DNA of 64,000 nt from Candidatus Limnocylindrales bacterium (GTDB lineage Bacteria > Desulfobacterota > Binatia > UBA1149 > CAITLU01): assembly GCA_035571835.1 (NCBI GenBank), contig DATNBU010000026.1:1-64000 (forward strand). The letters are read 5' to 3'. Position 1 is the first letter of the stretch. Every line of letters starts with the position of its first letter. The translations under genes were made by a program, and so were the position numbers. The notes under the pieces are model-generated. The model did no database searches. It had not been told where the DNA came from and worked only from the letters and a program-made list of their open reading frames with translations. This document shows positions 48,372-57,278 of this stretch, in pieces.

Positions 48372-48967
48372 CGTGGAACGCACAGGCCGGTGAGGTTTTC
48401 CGATGGTCGGCGTCGCGTCGGATGCACGAACGGAGCGGTGCGGATATTGCAAAAAGACACACCGGGACCGGCCGCCTGCGGGTATATCCCGCAGATGCCG
48501 AACAGCCGGAACGGCCTCCGGCAGCCGAATCAGAATCTTTTGACCAGGCCGGATCGCTCTCGAAGTCGAAATTTCCCTATAGGGGCCGGGGTGGCGCGGC
48601 TCACTGTGGCCCTGTTTGCTCCGGGATGCGCCGGAACGACGCCGAACGCCGGAAATCGGCAAAAAATGGCCTGTTTTCGTGATTTTCCGCTCTGCAGGGA
48701 CCGGCAACCGGACCGGGTCGGAAAGCATCGGAACGCGGCCCGCCGCCGCTCGGACGGCGGTCGGCCGATGTGCGCGACCCCCGCGTTCGCGTTTTTTATC
48801 TCGGCTTCGGGCGTGACTCGCAGCCGTACTAAGGTAAACTCTTTCACGTTGACGACGTTGGATGCGACGGGGCGTGGCCACGGGGAACCCCCTGCGGGTC
48901 CGTGCCCACCGTCATGCAGCGTCCACCGAGCGAATCGAATCGAGACAAGTTCAAAGGAGAGCTTCCA
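48372..48967 (+). other. Intergenic region, 596 bp
   Basis: There is no convincing gene: a 193-codon open frame here has unusual composition, no domain and ends inside the next gene's start. A perfect 7-bp hairpin (CTGCGGG-TATAT-CCCGCAG) lies at 48476-48494. The region presumably holds the promoter and leader of the outer-membrane protein gene. Confidence 0.5.
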
Positions 48968-49669
48968 ATGAGAGTGAAGAGTTTGAGTTCGTTGTTCTGC
49001 GCGGTGGCGTTCTGCGGCACGGCGTCTGTGGCCATGGCCGGAGCGTATGGAGAGGCAGAGCAGGCCGAAGAGATGCCGCGTTCGGCGCCAGCTGTCGCGG
49101 AGACCGCTACGGTCGAAGAGTTCCAACCCTACGCATATCTGTCCGTTGGCGGCCTCTATGGTGCGCAGTTCTTCGAGAAAGAAGCACACCAGATCAACAA
49201 GACGTATGGATGGGGCGTCAATGCTCGCGCCGGATACCGTTTCCACCCGAACCTCTCGGCCGAGCTGCTGTTCGAGGACGTGATCCAGTTCGACGCCGAC
49301 AGCGGCGGCAACAATCACAACCAGAACATCGATCGTGCCGTGTGGACCCTGATGCCCAACCTGAAAGTGTTCCCGATCGAAGGTTTTGCGGAGCCGTTCA
49401 TTGAAGTCGGCGGCGGTCTGGTTCGCGCGGACAACAAGCGCAATCACGAGGTGATTCGCGCAGGCGGCCACGGCAGGCCTCCGCTCATCGGCCACGGCGT
49501 TGACGACGGCTACGGCTTCGGAATGCGCTTCGGGATCGGCGCGGACTTCTACGCGACCGACAACATCTACATCACGCCGGAAGTGGCCTACGTGCTTCCG
49601 CTGACGAGCGACGTCAAGCACTACGATCACCTGAACGTAGCGCTCAGCATCGGGTACGCGTTCCGCTAG
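48968..49669 (+). CDS. Outer-membrane beta-barrel protein (OmpA-like barrel)
   Basis: The 233-residue protein has AAAGGAG 8 nt before ATG and a signal peptide (MRVKSLSSLFCAVAFCGTA). After an acidic linker the mature part is an eight-stranded-type barrel: YAYLSVGGLYGAQFFE, YGWGVNARAGYRF, AELLFEDV, PFIEVGGGLVRAD, GFGMRFGIGADFYATDN, ITPEVAYVLPL, and a terminal LNVALSIGYAFR ending in the Phe-Arg sorting pattern. No peptidoglycan-binding domain is present. It is closed by its own terminator. Confidence 0.88.
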   Translation: MRVKSLSSLFCAVAFCGTASVAMAGAYGEAEQAEEMPRSAPAVAETATVEEFQPYAYLSVGGLYGAQFFEKEAHQINKTYGWGVNARAGYRFHPNLSAELLFEDVIQFDADSGGNNHNQNIDRAVWTLMPNLKVFPIEGFAEPFIEVGGGLVRADNKRNHEVIRAGGHGRPPLIGHGVDDGYGFGMRFGIGADFYATDNIYITPEVAYVLPLTSDVKHYDHLNVALSIGYAFR

Positions 49670-49695
49670 GAGACGCGTTCCAGTCGCGAACGGTA

Positions 49696-49731
49696 AAAGG
49701 CCGGCTCCGGAAACGGGGCCGGCCTTTTTTT
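49696..49731 (+). terminator. Rho-independent terminator
   Basis: AAAGGCCGGC and GCCGGCCTTT pair across a 12-nt loop, followed by a run of seven T. It lies 27 bp after the barrel protein stop and can also serve the convergent glycosylase gene. Confidence 0.9.
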
Positions 49732-49780
49732 GTTCGTCATTTCCCGGCCGCAGATCGTGCCGGAGACTCGAGCGCCATCA

Positions 49781-50542
49781 TCAGGAAGTGCCGGAGGACG
49801 GCAACGCGATCCCGCAGCGTGCGAGCGCATGCTCGGCCGCCTCGCTCCAGCCGCGATTGGCGGCAGGGCTTGCCGGGCTCGGATGCGGAATCTGGCCGCT
49901 TCGAATTCCAAGACGCTGCGCGAGAGGTGCGACGCGCGCGCCGGCAAAACCGCCGATGCCGATGATCCACCGGGGCTGGAGCGCTTCGACGGCTTCTGCG
50001 AGTGCACGCTCGCACGCCTCGAGAAGCGGCGTGCGCTCGGCCATCGGAAGCCGGTCGGGAGTAAGGTTGCGGCCGCTCTTTTCGACGAACGCGAGCGGAC
50101 AGAAGTTGAGCACGAACCAGTCGGCGAAGAACGCCTCGGGTCGCACGAAGCGTTCGCGGGCCCAGCCCCACAGACGCGCGCCGCTGACTTCCGAGCGCGT
50201 GCACGCGAATCCCGTGACCGGTCGCGCCGGATGCTCGCGCAGGGGTTTTCCGATCGGCACGTCGATTCCCATCCAGTCGCGAACCAGGCCGACGTGTCCG
50301 AACGGAACTCCCGTTTGCACCATTCCGAACGGCCCGGGATTCATGCCGACGAGCACCACCTGCTTCGGCGCGCCGCCGTAGCGATCCACGTACGCCGCAT
50401 ATCCGGCGCGCGCATACGAGAGCGGGTTGTAGACGAACGCCGCGTGCTCGCCGAAGCGAAGCTCGTCGCACGCGGCCGACAGGCGATCGGCGGCCGTCAT
50501 CAGGCGTTTTTTTGCCGCCGCGTTCGCGCCAGCGCCGGGCAT
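49781..50542 (-). CDS. SMUG1-type uracil-DNA glycosylase
   Basis: The 253-residue base-excision-repair enzyme has family-3 UDG motifs: motif A GMNPGPFGMVQTGVPFG (catalytic Asn in GMNPGP) and motif B HPSPASPAANRGW. These match animal SMUG1 more closely than Ung or MUG. It removes uracil and oxidised pyrimidines from DNA. The ATG at 50542 lies 4 nt after the stop of the LLM oxidoreductase, indicating an operon; an internal ATG at residue 15 is possible. Confidence 0.93.
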   Translation of the reverse strand: MPGAGANAAAKKRLMTAADRLSAACDELRFGEHAAFVYNPLSYARAGYAAYVDRYGGAPKQVVLVGMNPGPFGMVQTGVPFGHVGLVRDWMGIDVPIGKPLREHPARPVTGFACTRSEVSGARLWGWARERFVRPEAFFADWFVLNFCPLAFVEKSGRNLTPDRLPMAERTPLLEACERALAEAVEALQPRWIIGIGGFAGARVAPLAQRLGIRSGQIPHPSPASPAANRGWSEAAEHALARCGIALPSSGTS

Positions 50543-50546
50543 CCGG

Positions 50547-51425
50547 TCAGCTCGCGGCTGGTGCGAGCGCTTCGAGCACGTTCCAGTCGGGCCTGGTCAT
50601 CGCCAGCGGATGCAGCGGCTGGATGCAGACGTGATTGGCGCCGGCATCGTGATGCGCCTTGATGCGCGCGCGGATCTGATCCTCGTTGCCCCACGCGACG
50701 ATCGCGTCGACGAGCCGGTTGCTGCCGCCGGCCGTGAAATCTTCGTCGTGGTAGCCGAAGCGCTCGAGGTTCGTGCGGTAATTCGGCAGCTCGAGGTACA
50801 TCGCGATCGCGTGCCGGGCGACGCTTCGCGCCTTTTCGGGATCAGTCTCCAGCAGCACCTTCTGCTCGACGCACAGCCACGCATCCGGGCCCATCGTGCG
50901 CCGGGCGAATTCGGTGTGCTCGGGCGGAACGAGATACGGATGCGCACCGGCGGTCCGTTCCGCCGCAAGCGCGAGCATGCGGGGATGCAGCGCGCCGATC
51001 ACGGTTGGCGCCGCATGGGTCGGCGGTATGGCCGAATACGGCGCACGATCCATTGCGTCGAGGTAGCTGCGCATCATCGAGAGCGGCTTCGAATAGTCGT
51101 GTCCGCGCACTCCTGAGACGAGCGGGCGGTGGGAGACTCCGATGCCGAGCAGGAAGCGTCCGCCCGACTGCTCGGCAAGCGTCGCACGGCCGGCCGCCAT
51201 CGTCATCGCGTCGCGAGCCCAGATGTTGGCAATGCCGGTCGCGACGACGAGCTTTGACGTCGAGCACAGCAGGAACGATGCGCTCGCGAATGCCTCGCGA
51301 CCGAGCGCTTCGGGAATCCACAGCGCGCCGTAGCCGAGCGCTTCGATCCGCCTGGCGGCGGCCGCAGCTTCCTCGGCCGCCATTGCGTCGAAGAAATACC
51401 AGACACCGAGTTTTCCGATCTCCAT
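50547..51425 (-). CDS. F420-type LLM-class oxidoreductase
   Basis: The 292-residue protein begins MEIGKLGVWYFFDAM after a GGAGG site at the ATG at 51425. It has the barrel motifs YGALWIPEALGREAF, LVVATGIANIWARDAMTMAA, and GRFLLGIGVSHRPLV. It also shows the AGANHVCIQPL ending seen in probable F420-dependent LLM proteins of the Rv2161c type. Together with the gene at 23909-25153 this suggests F420 use by the host. Cofactor and substrate are inferred. Confidence 0.9.
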   Translation of the reverse strand: MEIGKLGVWYFFDAMAAEEAAAAARRIEALGYGALWIPEALGREAFASASFLLCSTSKLVVATGIANIWARDAMTMAAGRATLAEQSGGRFLLGIGVSHRPLVSGVRGHDYSKPLSMMRSYLDAMDRAPYSAIPPTHAAPTVIGALHPRMLALAAERTAGAHPYLVPPEHTEFARRTMGPDAWLCVEQKVLLETDPEKARSVARHAIAMYLELPNYRTNLERFGYHDEDFTAGGSNRLVDAIVAWGNEDQIRARIKAHHDAGANHVCIQPLHPLAMTRPDWNVLEALAPAAS

Positions 51426-51541
51426 GCTGGAGCCCTCCGCGGCCGAAGTATGACGGCGACGGAACCGGGGCAACAGCTTTTGCCCGCTTGCCGGTGCCCG
51501 GTGCCTCGGATAGCAGCGCGGGTCAGTCAGGCGGAGGACCC

Positions 51542-52759
51542 ATGGATCTCAGTTACAGCGCCGAGTACGAAGCGTTCCGCGGCGAAGTGCGCGCGTTCCT
51601 CGACGAGCACTGGACAGGCGAAGACCGTGCGCGCCACGGCGGCAATGACCAGCTGATCGGCCGCATCGCGCGCCCGGAGGCCCGCGTCACCGAGTTTCGC
51701 GAACAGGCCATCGCCGCCGGTTATCTCTACCGCAACATCCCGCGCCAGTGGGGCGGCGGCGAGAAGCCGTTCGATCCGCTTCGCTCGGCCATCATCCGCG
51801 AGGAATTCAAGCGCGCGCGTGCGCCGCGCGAGATGGTCGGGCAGGGACCGTCGATGCTCGTGTTCACGCTGCTCGAGCACGGAACCGATGAGCAGAAACG
51901 CCGCTTCATAAAGAGCACGCTTCTCGGCGAAACCCTGTGGTGCCAGGGCTACTCCGAGCCCGGCGCCGGAAGCGACCTTGCATCGCTGCGAACGCGGGCC
52001 GAGCTCGACGGCGACCAGTGGGTTCTCAACGGCCAGAAGATCTGGACGTCGAATGCGCAGGAAGCCGACTGGATGTTCGCGCTCGTGCGCACCGAGCCCG
52101 ACGCTCCCAAGCACGACGGCATCAGCTACCTTCTTCTCGACATGAAGACGCCCGGTATCACCGTGCGCCCGCTGCGCCAGATCACCGGCGATTCCGACTT
52201 CAACGAAGTGTTCTTCGACAACGTGCGCGTGCCGCGCACCGGCCTGGTCGGCGAGCGAGGCAAAGGCTGGATCGTCAGCCGCTCGACCCTCAAGTACGAG
52301 CGCGCGCTGATCGGCGACACCGACATCAACCGGCGCACGCTCGACGGCATGGTCATGCTCGCGCGCGCGATCGACCGCCGTGGGAGGCCTGCGATCGAAG
52401 ATCCGGTTCTGCGCGGCCGTCTCGTCGAGGTCGAAACGCGCCTCGTCGCGGCCGAGTTCCACTCGATGCGCCTGCTGACGATGCAGGCAAAAGGCGAAGA
52501 GCCTGGTGTTGCCGGCCTGGTGCCGAAGCTCTGCGGCACGCAGCTCACCTACGACATGGCGCGCCTTGCGATGGACATCTGTGCGGAAGGCGCCGCGCTC
52601 GCGCCGGGCGAGCCGGAAGCGCCGGCAATGGGAATGTTCGTCAACGCGTATCTGTGGTCGCTCGGGATCCTGATTGCCGGCGGTACGGCCAATATCCAGC
52701 GCAACATCATCGCCGAACGCGGCCTCGGCATGCCGCGCGACGCATCACAGAAACGCTGA
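51542..52759 (+). CDS. Acyl-CoA dehydrogenase (first of a pair)
   Basis: The 405-residue FAD enzyme has GGAGG 4 nt before its ATG. It shows the ACAD signatures YSEPGAGSDLASLRTRA, NGQKIWTSNAQEADW and FFDNVRVP, with a C-terminal IAGGTANIQRNIIAERGLG. It would dehydrogenate acyl-CoA thioesters in beta-oxidation-like degradation. A second, more divergent ACAD gene follows 59 bp later, the arrangement seen for alpha2beta2 ACADs acting on bulky substrates such as steroid side chains. The open frame upstream of 51542 is antisense to the LLM gene and is not coding. Confidence 0.94.
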   Translation: MDLSYSAEYEAFRGEVRAFLDEHWTGEDRARHGGNDQLIGRIARPEARVTEFREQAIAAGYLYRNIPRQWGGGEKPFDPLRSAIIREEFKRARAPREMVGQGPSMLVFTLLEHGTDEQKRRFIKSTLLGETLWCQGYSEPGAGSDLASLRTRAELDGDQWVLNGQKIWTSNAQEADWMFALVRTEPDAPKHDGISYLLLDMKTPGITVRPLRQITGDSDFNEVFFDNVRVPRTGLVGERGKGWIVSRSTLKYERALIGDTDINRRTLDGMVMLARAIDRRGRPAIEDPVLRGRLVEVETRLVAAEFHSMRLLTMQAKGEEPGVAGLVPKLCGTQLTYDMARLAMDICAEGAALAPGEPEAPAMGMFVNAYLWSLGILIAGGTANIQRNIIAERGLGMPRDASQKR

Positions 52760-52818
52760 ACCGTACAGCGCCGCTTTCGGCGGGACGGCAAGCGGCCGGC
52801 GCCAGATCAGAGGATGAC

Positions 52819-53931
52819 ATGGATTTCGGACTGACCGACGAACAACGAGCCCTGGCGGAAACCCTGCGGCGCTATCTCGCAGACGAGTGTCCCGCGACAC
52901 GCGTGCGCACGGCGATGGAGTCGGAGAACGGCCACGATGCGGCGCTGTGGCAGGGCCTCTGCGATCTCGGAGTGCTTGCGCTCGCCGTGCCGGAAACGCT
53001 CGGCGGAATGGGCGACGAGCTGCTCAGCCTTGCGCTCGTCTCCGAACAGATCGGTTATGCCGCGGCACCGGGACCGTTCGTCGGTGCAGCAACTGCAGTC
53101 GTTGCATTGGCCAACGCAGACGACGCCGATGCGGCGGCAAGCTGGCTGCCGCGTATCGCATCCGGCGAAGCTCTCGCGACGGCTGCCGTCGGCGAGAGCG
53201 GGGGCCGCTGGGATGCTGACGAGCTCGCGGCAAAAGTCGACGTCGACAACGGCGACGGCGTGAAGCAGTCCGGCCAGCTTCGCGGGACCAAGTCGCAGGT
53301 GCCGTACGGAAGCCTCGCGGATCTGCACGTGGTGGCAGCGCGCGACGGCGACGACGTGGCCGTGTGGATCGTCGAACGCGCTCGTCCGGCCGTGGTCGCG
53401 AGCGATCTTTCCGGAAACGACCTGACCCGTCGCCTGTCGTCGGTCGAGTACCGCGGCGCCGAAGCGCGCCGCATCGGCGGGCGGCGTACGTTCGAGAAGA
53501 TGCGCGACGCCGCGCTGATCCTGCTGGCCGCCGACGCGTACGGCGGCGCGCGGCGCTGCCTCGACATGGCGCGCGAATATGCGCTCACGCGCGAGCAGTT
53601 CGGGCAGCCGATCGGTGCCTTCCAGGCGGTCAAGCATCAGCTTGCCAACCTTGCCGTCGAGATCGAGCCGTCGATGTCGCTGTGGTGGTACGCTGCGCAC
53701 GCGTTCGACCGCATTCCCGACCAGGCTCCGCGGCACGCCGCGCTCGCCAAGGCGTTTTCCAGCGACCTGTTCGATCGCGCCGCGCGCGATTCGACCGAGC
53801 TGCACGGCGGCATCGGTTTTACGTGGGAGTTCGACCTGCACCTGTGGCTGCGCCGGTCGATGTTCGATCGTGCATTCTTCGGCGATGCGCATTACCACCG
53901 CGCCCGCGCTGCCGCGCTGGCCGGCTGGTAA
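52819..53931 (+). CDS. Acyl-CoA dehydrogenase (second of a pair)
   Basis: The 370-residue protein starts MDFGLTDEQRALAETLRRYL and has an ACAD fold, but the middle is degenerate: the GxxxSD FAD-contact segment is weak. The C-terminal part retains YALTREQFGQPIGAFQAVKH and the base region HGGIGFTWEFDLHLWLRRS. The paired arrangement with the preceding ACAD suggests one subunit binds FAD at a shared interface. The next gene starts 3 nt after its stop, so translation is likely coupled. Confidence 0.92.
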   Translation: MDFGLTDEQRALAETLRRYLADECPATRVRTAMESENGHDAALWQGLCDLGVLALAVPETLGGMGDELLSLALVSEQIGYAAAPGPFVGAATAVVALANADDADAAASWLPRIASGEALATAAVGESGGRWDADELAAKVDVDNGDGVKQSGQLRGTKSQVPYGSLADLHVVAARDGDDVAVWIVERARPAVVASDLSGNDLTRRLSSVEYRGAEARRIGGRRTFEKMRDAALILLAADAYGGARRCLDMAREYALTREQFGQPIGAFQAVKHQLANLAVEIEPSMSLWWYAAHAFDRIPDQAPRHAALAKAFSSDLFDRAARDSTELHGGIGFTWEFDLHLWLRRSMFDRAFFGDAHYHRARAAALAGW

Positions 53932-53933
53932 GC

Positions 53934-56069
53934 ATGGGCTTTCATTCCGGAAGCCGCGACGCTACCGCCAAAGCTGCCTTTCTTGCCGCCGTGCTTGCGC
54001 TCAGCGCGCTGGCGCTGTGGATGGTATGGCCGGCGTTTCGTCCGGGCCGCATCATCAATCTCGATGCGCCACGGCATCTGCTTCGCGCGTTCGTGATGAC
54101 GAACCAGTTCCTGCCGAGCGGCCACGTCGACGGGTTGTCGCCGTGGTGGTACCTCGGCGCCCAGCTGTTCCTGTTCCAGTCGTACGGCTACTTCTTCCTG
54201 ATCGGGATCACATCGATCGTGCTGTCTGGATGGGCGCATGTCGCGACGCTCCACCAGATCTTCAAGTTCTACTATGTTCTTCCGATCCTGCTGCTGCCGG
54301 GCGTAACCGCGCTGCTCGCGAGGCGGCTCGGCATTGCACGGCGCGGAGCGGCCGCCGCTGCGCTCGCCAGTCTCATCTTCACGTCGCCGCTCGGTTACGG
54401 CGTGCAGGGGATGTTCGGGATCGGTCTGCTGCTGCAGGGTGCGGGCGTCGTCTGCTTCGCGCTGGCGTGGCCGGAGTTCCTGGCCGTACTGGTGGATCGC
54501 TCGCGCGCGCCATGGCGCGCGGTGCTGATGGTGGCCGCCGTCGTCATCTGCCACTTCATCAGCGGCGCGTACACGCTCGGTGCGGCAGGGCTGGCGGCAG
54601 CCTGGCTGGCGCTTACGACGCGCTCGCTTCGTCCGCTGATGCGCTACGCGCTGGTCACGTCGCTGGTGCTGCTGATCGCCGGACACTCGCTGTTCCCGAG
54701 TGTCGAGCTGCACTCGATGTCGGGGCAAGGCGTCGGGTGGGGAACCGAGCGCGATCGTTTCTGGAGACTTCTGGCGGGGACATTGTTCGGCGCCCGCGAG
54801 CTCGCGCTGCCGGCCATCGCGGCCGCCGCGTGGGCGGTCTTTCGCGGCAATCGGATGCTTTCGATCTCGGCCATGCTTTTTTTCACGACCGCGCTCGCCG
54901 GCGGCGCCAACGAACAGCCGTGGATGCCTGCTCCGCTCGAATCGATCATCCAGCTCCTGCTGCGGCCGAGAGCGCTGCCGTACGCGGCCCTGCTTCAGGC
55001 GGTGTTCGCGGGACTCGCGGCCGATCGGGTTCTCGCCGTCATCGAGAGCGCCGCTGCAAAGTACGTCGACCTGCCGAGGTACCGGTGGTGGGCGCTCGCG
55101 GCTCCTGCGGTGTTCGCTGTGATGCTGCTCGCCGGCCGCGATGAGCTCAACTACCAGCGGCGCTTCGTCAAAACCGAGTCCGAGCTCAGCCGTCGCGATC
55201 ACACCGTGTACCTGAAGCTCGTCGAATGGCTGCGCAGCAACGTGCACCCGCCGGCCATCGTCGCCGTGCCGAGAACGCTGCTGCCGCAGAGCGCGGTCGG
55301 CGCGCGCAGCGTGATCAGCTTTCTCAATCTCGACACTGGCCTGTACACGTTTCAAGGCGACCAGGCCGAGCTCACGCGTGCATCGCGTCACTCCGGACGC
55401 GTCGACCTCGACCGCCTCGATAAAGGGCTGTCACGAAATGCCGGCATTCTGCGCGCGGCCGGCGTGTCGTACGTCATCCTGAGCGACCGCGACCTGCGCC
55501 AGCGACTCGCCGACGTGCCCGAGCTCGAGCAAGTCTTCGAATACGACCAGAGCTCGCACAGGCGAGGCAGCACGAAGCACGGCCGTCGCCACGACGATCG
55601 CCATGTCCGTCGCCACGGCACGCGCCAAGACCACGAGGACGACGAGGACGAAAAATCGGTCGGCGTCGCGGTCTATCGACTGCGCGGCGGCGGCGAATGG
55701 CTTCGCGGTCCGGGTCTGCATGCCGAAAGCCTGGAGAAACTTCCCGAGCACCTTTCGTGGAATGTCACGGTCGAAGGCACGTCAGGCGTCCGGCCGGCCA
55801 CCGCGGCGCTCAACTGGCATCCGAACTGGACCGCGCGCGTCGACGGCGTCGCCACTCGCACCCGCATGACGCCGTCGCGCCGCGTGCAGTTCGACATTCC
55901 GGCCGGCAAGAGCCGCGTGACGCTGGATTTCGTGCGCACCACGCGCGAAAAAGTGTGGAACGCGCTGTCGCTCGCAACATTCGTCGCGGTGCTCGTGCTT
56001 TGGTGGCGCGACACGCGCGCCCGCCGCGGCCGGACTGCGACCGCATCGCTTCCCGAGGAGATGTCATGA
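53934..56069 (+). CDS. Large multi-pass membrane protein, YfhO/PTPS-related type
   Basis: The 711-residue product has about eleven hydrophobic helices in residues 15-400, with an [13 protein letters not shown] loop after the first helix. A soluble part follows from about 410 ([16 protein letters not shown]). A His/Arg/Asp-rich tract lies near residue 545-565 ([14 protein letters not shown]). A late beta domain ([31 protein letters not shown]) precedes one final helix. This layout fits YfhO-like or 6-pyruvoyl-tetrahydropterin-synthase-related membrane proteins, thought to be GT-C-fold glycosyltransferases. It overlaps the formaldehyde dehydrogenase gene by 4 nt (ATGA). Confidence 0.82.
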   Translation: MGFHSGSRDATAKAAFLAAVLALSALALWMVWPAFRPGRIINLDAPRHLLRAFVMTNQFLPSGHVDGLSPWWYLGAQLFLFQSYGYFFLIGITSIVLSGWAHVATLHQIFKFYYVLPILLLPGVTALLARRLGIARRGAAAAALASLIFTSPLGYGVQGMFGIGLLLQGAGVVCFALAWPEFLAVLVDRSRAPWRAVLMVAAVVICHFISGAYTLGAAGLAAAWLALTTRSLRPLMRYALVTSLVLLIAGHSLFPSVELHSMSGQGVGWGTERDRFWRLLAGTLFGARELALPAIAAAAWAVFRGNRMLSISAMLFFTTALAGGANEQPWMPAPLESIIQLLLRPRALPYAALLQAVFAGLAADRVLAVIESAAAKYVDLPRYRWWALAAPAVFAVMLLAGRDELNYQRRFVKTESELSRRDHTVYLKLVEWLRSNVHPPAIVAVPRTLLPQSAVGARSVISFLNLDTGLYTFQGDQAELTRASRHSGRVDLDRLDKGLSRNAGILRAAGVSYVILSDRDLRQRLADVPELEQVFEYDQSSHRRGSTKHGRRHDDRHVRRHGTRQDHEDDEDEKSVGVAVYRLRGGGEWLRGPGLHAESLEKLPEHLSWNVTVEGTSGVRPATAALNWHPNWTARVDGVATRTRMTPSRRVQFDIPAGKSRVTLDFVRTTREKVWNALSLATFVAVLVLWWRDTRARRGRTATASLPEEMS

Positions 56070-57175
56070 AGGTACGTGCAGCAGTTGCTCATGCGGCCGG
56101 TGAGCCGCTTGCGATCGAGACAGTCGATCTCGAAGGACCGCGCGCCGGCGAAGTACTGGTCGAGATTCGCGCGACCGGCGTCTGCCACACCGATGCCTAC
56201 ACACTCTCCGGCAAGGACCCGGAAGGACTTTTCCCCGCCATCCTCGGGCACGAAGGCGCGGGTGTCGTCGTCGACGTCGGCGCCGGAGTGACGAGCCTTG
56301 CCAAAGGCGACCACGTGATCCCGCTGTACGTTCCCGAATGCCGCCAGTGCGATTACTGCACGAGCGGCAGGACCAACCTGTGCCAGTCGATCCGCGAAAC
56401 ACAGGGACGCGGCCTCATGCCGGACGGAACCAGCCGGTTCTCGCTCGGCGGAAAGCCGCTGCTGCATTACATGGGCACGTCCACGTTCTCGAATTACACC
56501 GTGGTCCCGGAGATCTCGCTCGCGAAGATCCGCAGCGACGCGCCGTTCGACAAGGTCTGCTACATCGGATGCGGCGTCACGACCGGTATCGGAGCGGTGA
56601 TCAACACGGCTAAAGTCCGTCCCGGCGACAACGTCGTCGTGTTCGGTCTCGGCGGCATCGGGCTCAACGTCGTGCAGGGAGCGAGGCTTGCCGGCGCCGC
56701 GATGATCGTCGGCGTCGACGTGAATCCCGCACGCAAGGCGCTCGCCGAGAAGTTCGGCATGACACACTTCGTGAACCCGAAAGAAGTCGAAGGCGATCTC
56801 GTCCCGTATCTCGTCAGCCTGACCCGGGGCGGCGCCGATTTCAGCTTCGAGTGCATTGGCAGCGTGGCGGTGATGCGCCAGGCACTCGAGTGCTGCCACA
56901 AGGGATGGGGAACCAGCGTCATCATCGGCGTCGCGGGCGCGGGTGAGGAGATCGCGACGCGCCCGTTCCAGCTCGTGACGGGCCGCGTCTGGAAAGGAAC
57001 CGCGTTCGGCGGCGCGAAGGGTCGCACCGACGTACCGCGCATCGTCGACTGGTACATGGACGGGCGCATCAACATCGACGACCTGATCACCCACACGATG
57101 CCGCTCGCGGACATCAATCGGGCGTTCGACCTGATGCATCACGGGGAGTCGATCCGCAGCGTCGTCACGTTCTAG
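56066..57175 (+). CDS. frmA: S-(hydroxymethyl)glutathione dehydrogenase (class III ADH)
   Basis: The 369-residue zinc enzyme oxidises the formaldehyde-glutathione adduct, and S-nitrosoglutathione, with NAD+. Catalytic zinc ligands appear in [10 protein letters not shown] and GHEGAG, and structural zinc cysteines in [17 protein letters not shown]. Class III features are [28 protein letters not shown] and [10 protein letters not shown], then [18 protein letters not shown]. Its ATG overlaps the stop of the membrane-protein gene. With the PQQ dehydrogenase elsewhere in the window it could complete C1 or alcohol oxidation. Confidence 0.94.
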   Translation: MKVRAAVAHAAGEPLAIETVDLEGPRAGEVLVEIRATGVCHTDAYTLSGKDPEGLFPAILGHEGAGVVVDVGAGVTSLAKGDHVIPLYVPECRQCDYCTSGRTNLCQSIRETQGRGLMPDGTSRFSLGGKPLLHYMGTSTFSNYTVVPEISLAKIRSDAPFDKVCYIGCGVTTGIGAVINTAKVRPGDNVVVFGLGGIGLNVVQGARLAGAAMIVGVDVNPARKALAEKFGMTHFVNPKEVEGDLVPYLVSLTRGGADFSFECIGSVAVMRQALECCHKGWGTSVIIGVAGAGEEIATRPFQLVTGRVWKGTAFGGAKGRTDVPRIVDWYMDGRINIDDLITHTMPLADINRAFDLMHHGESIRSVVTF

Positions 57176-57202
57176 TCCCACACTAGCCCCACAATTCTCC
57201 CC

Positions 57203-57260
57203 TTGAGTCGGCTGGGTATTTGCAGGCATAGTGCGCGGGCTTTCTGCACCTCCGTGCAGA
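57203..57260 (+). promoter_or_regulatory. Promoter plus 5' hairpin of the first propeller-cytochrome gene
   Basis: TTGAGT at 57203 and CATAGT at 57227 are separated by 18 bp, a sigma70-like spacing. The inverted repeat TCTGCAC-CTCC-GTGCAGA at 57243-57260 lies near the expected mRNA 5' end, 18 nt before the ATG. The same elements precede the paralogue at 60617. Confidence 0.6.
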
Positions 57261-57278
57261 TCGGCACGGGAGGAGACC

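Noticed and set aside
48390..48971. 193-codon plus-strand open frame
   Set aside because: No domain, no ribosome site, odd composition, and it runs into the start of the beta-barrel gene, which has a strong site of its own.
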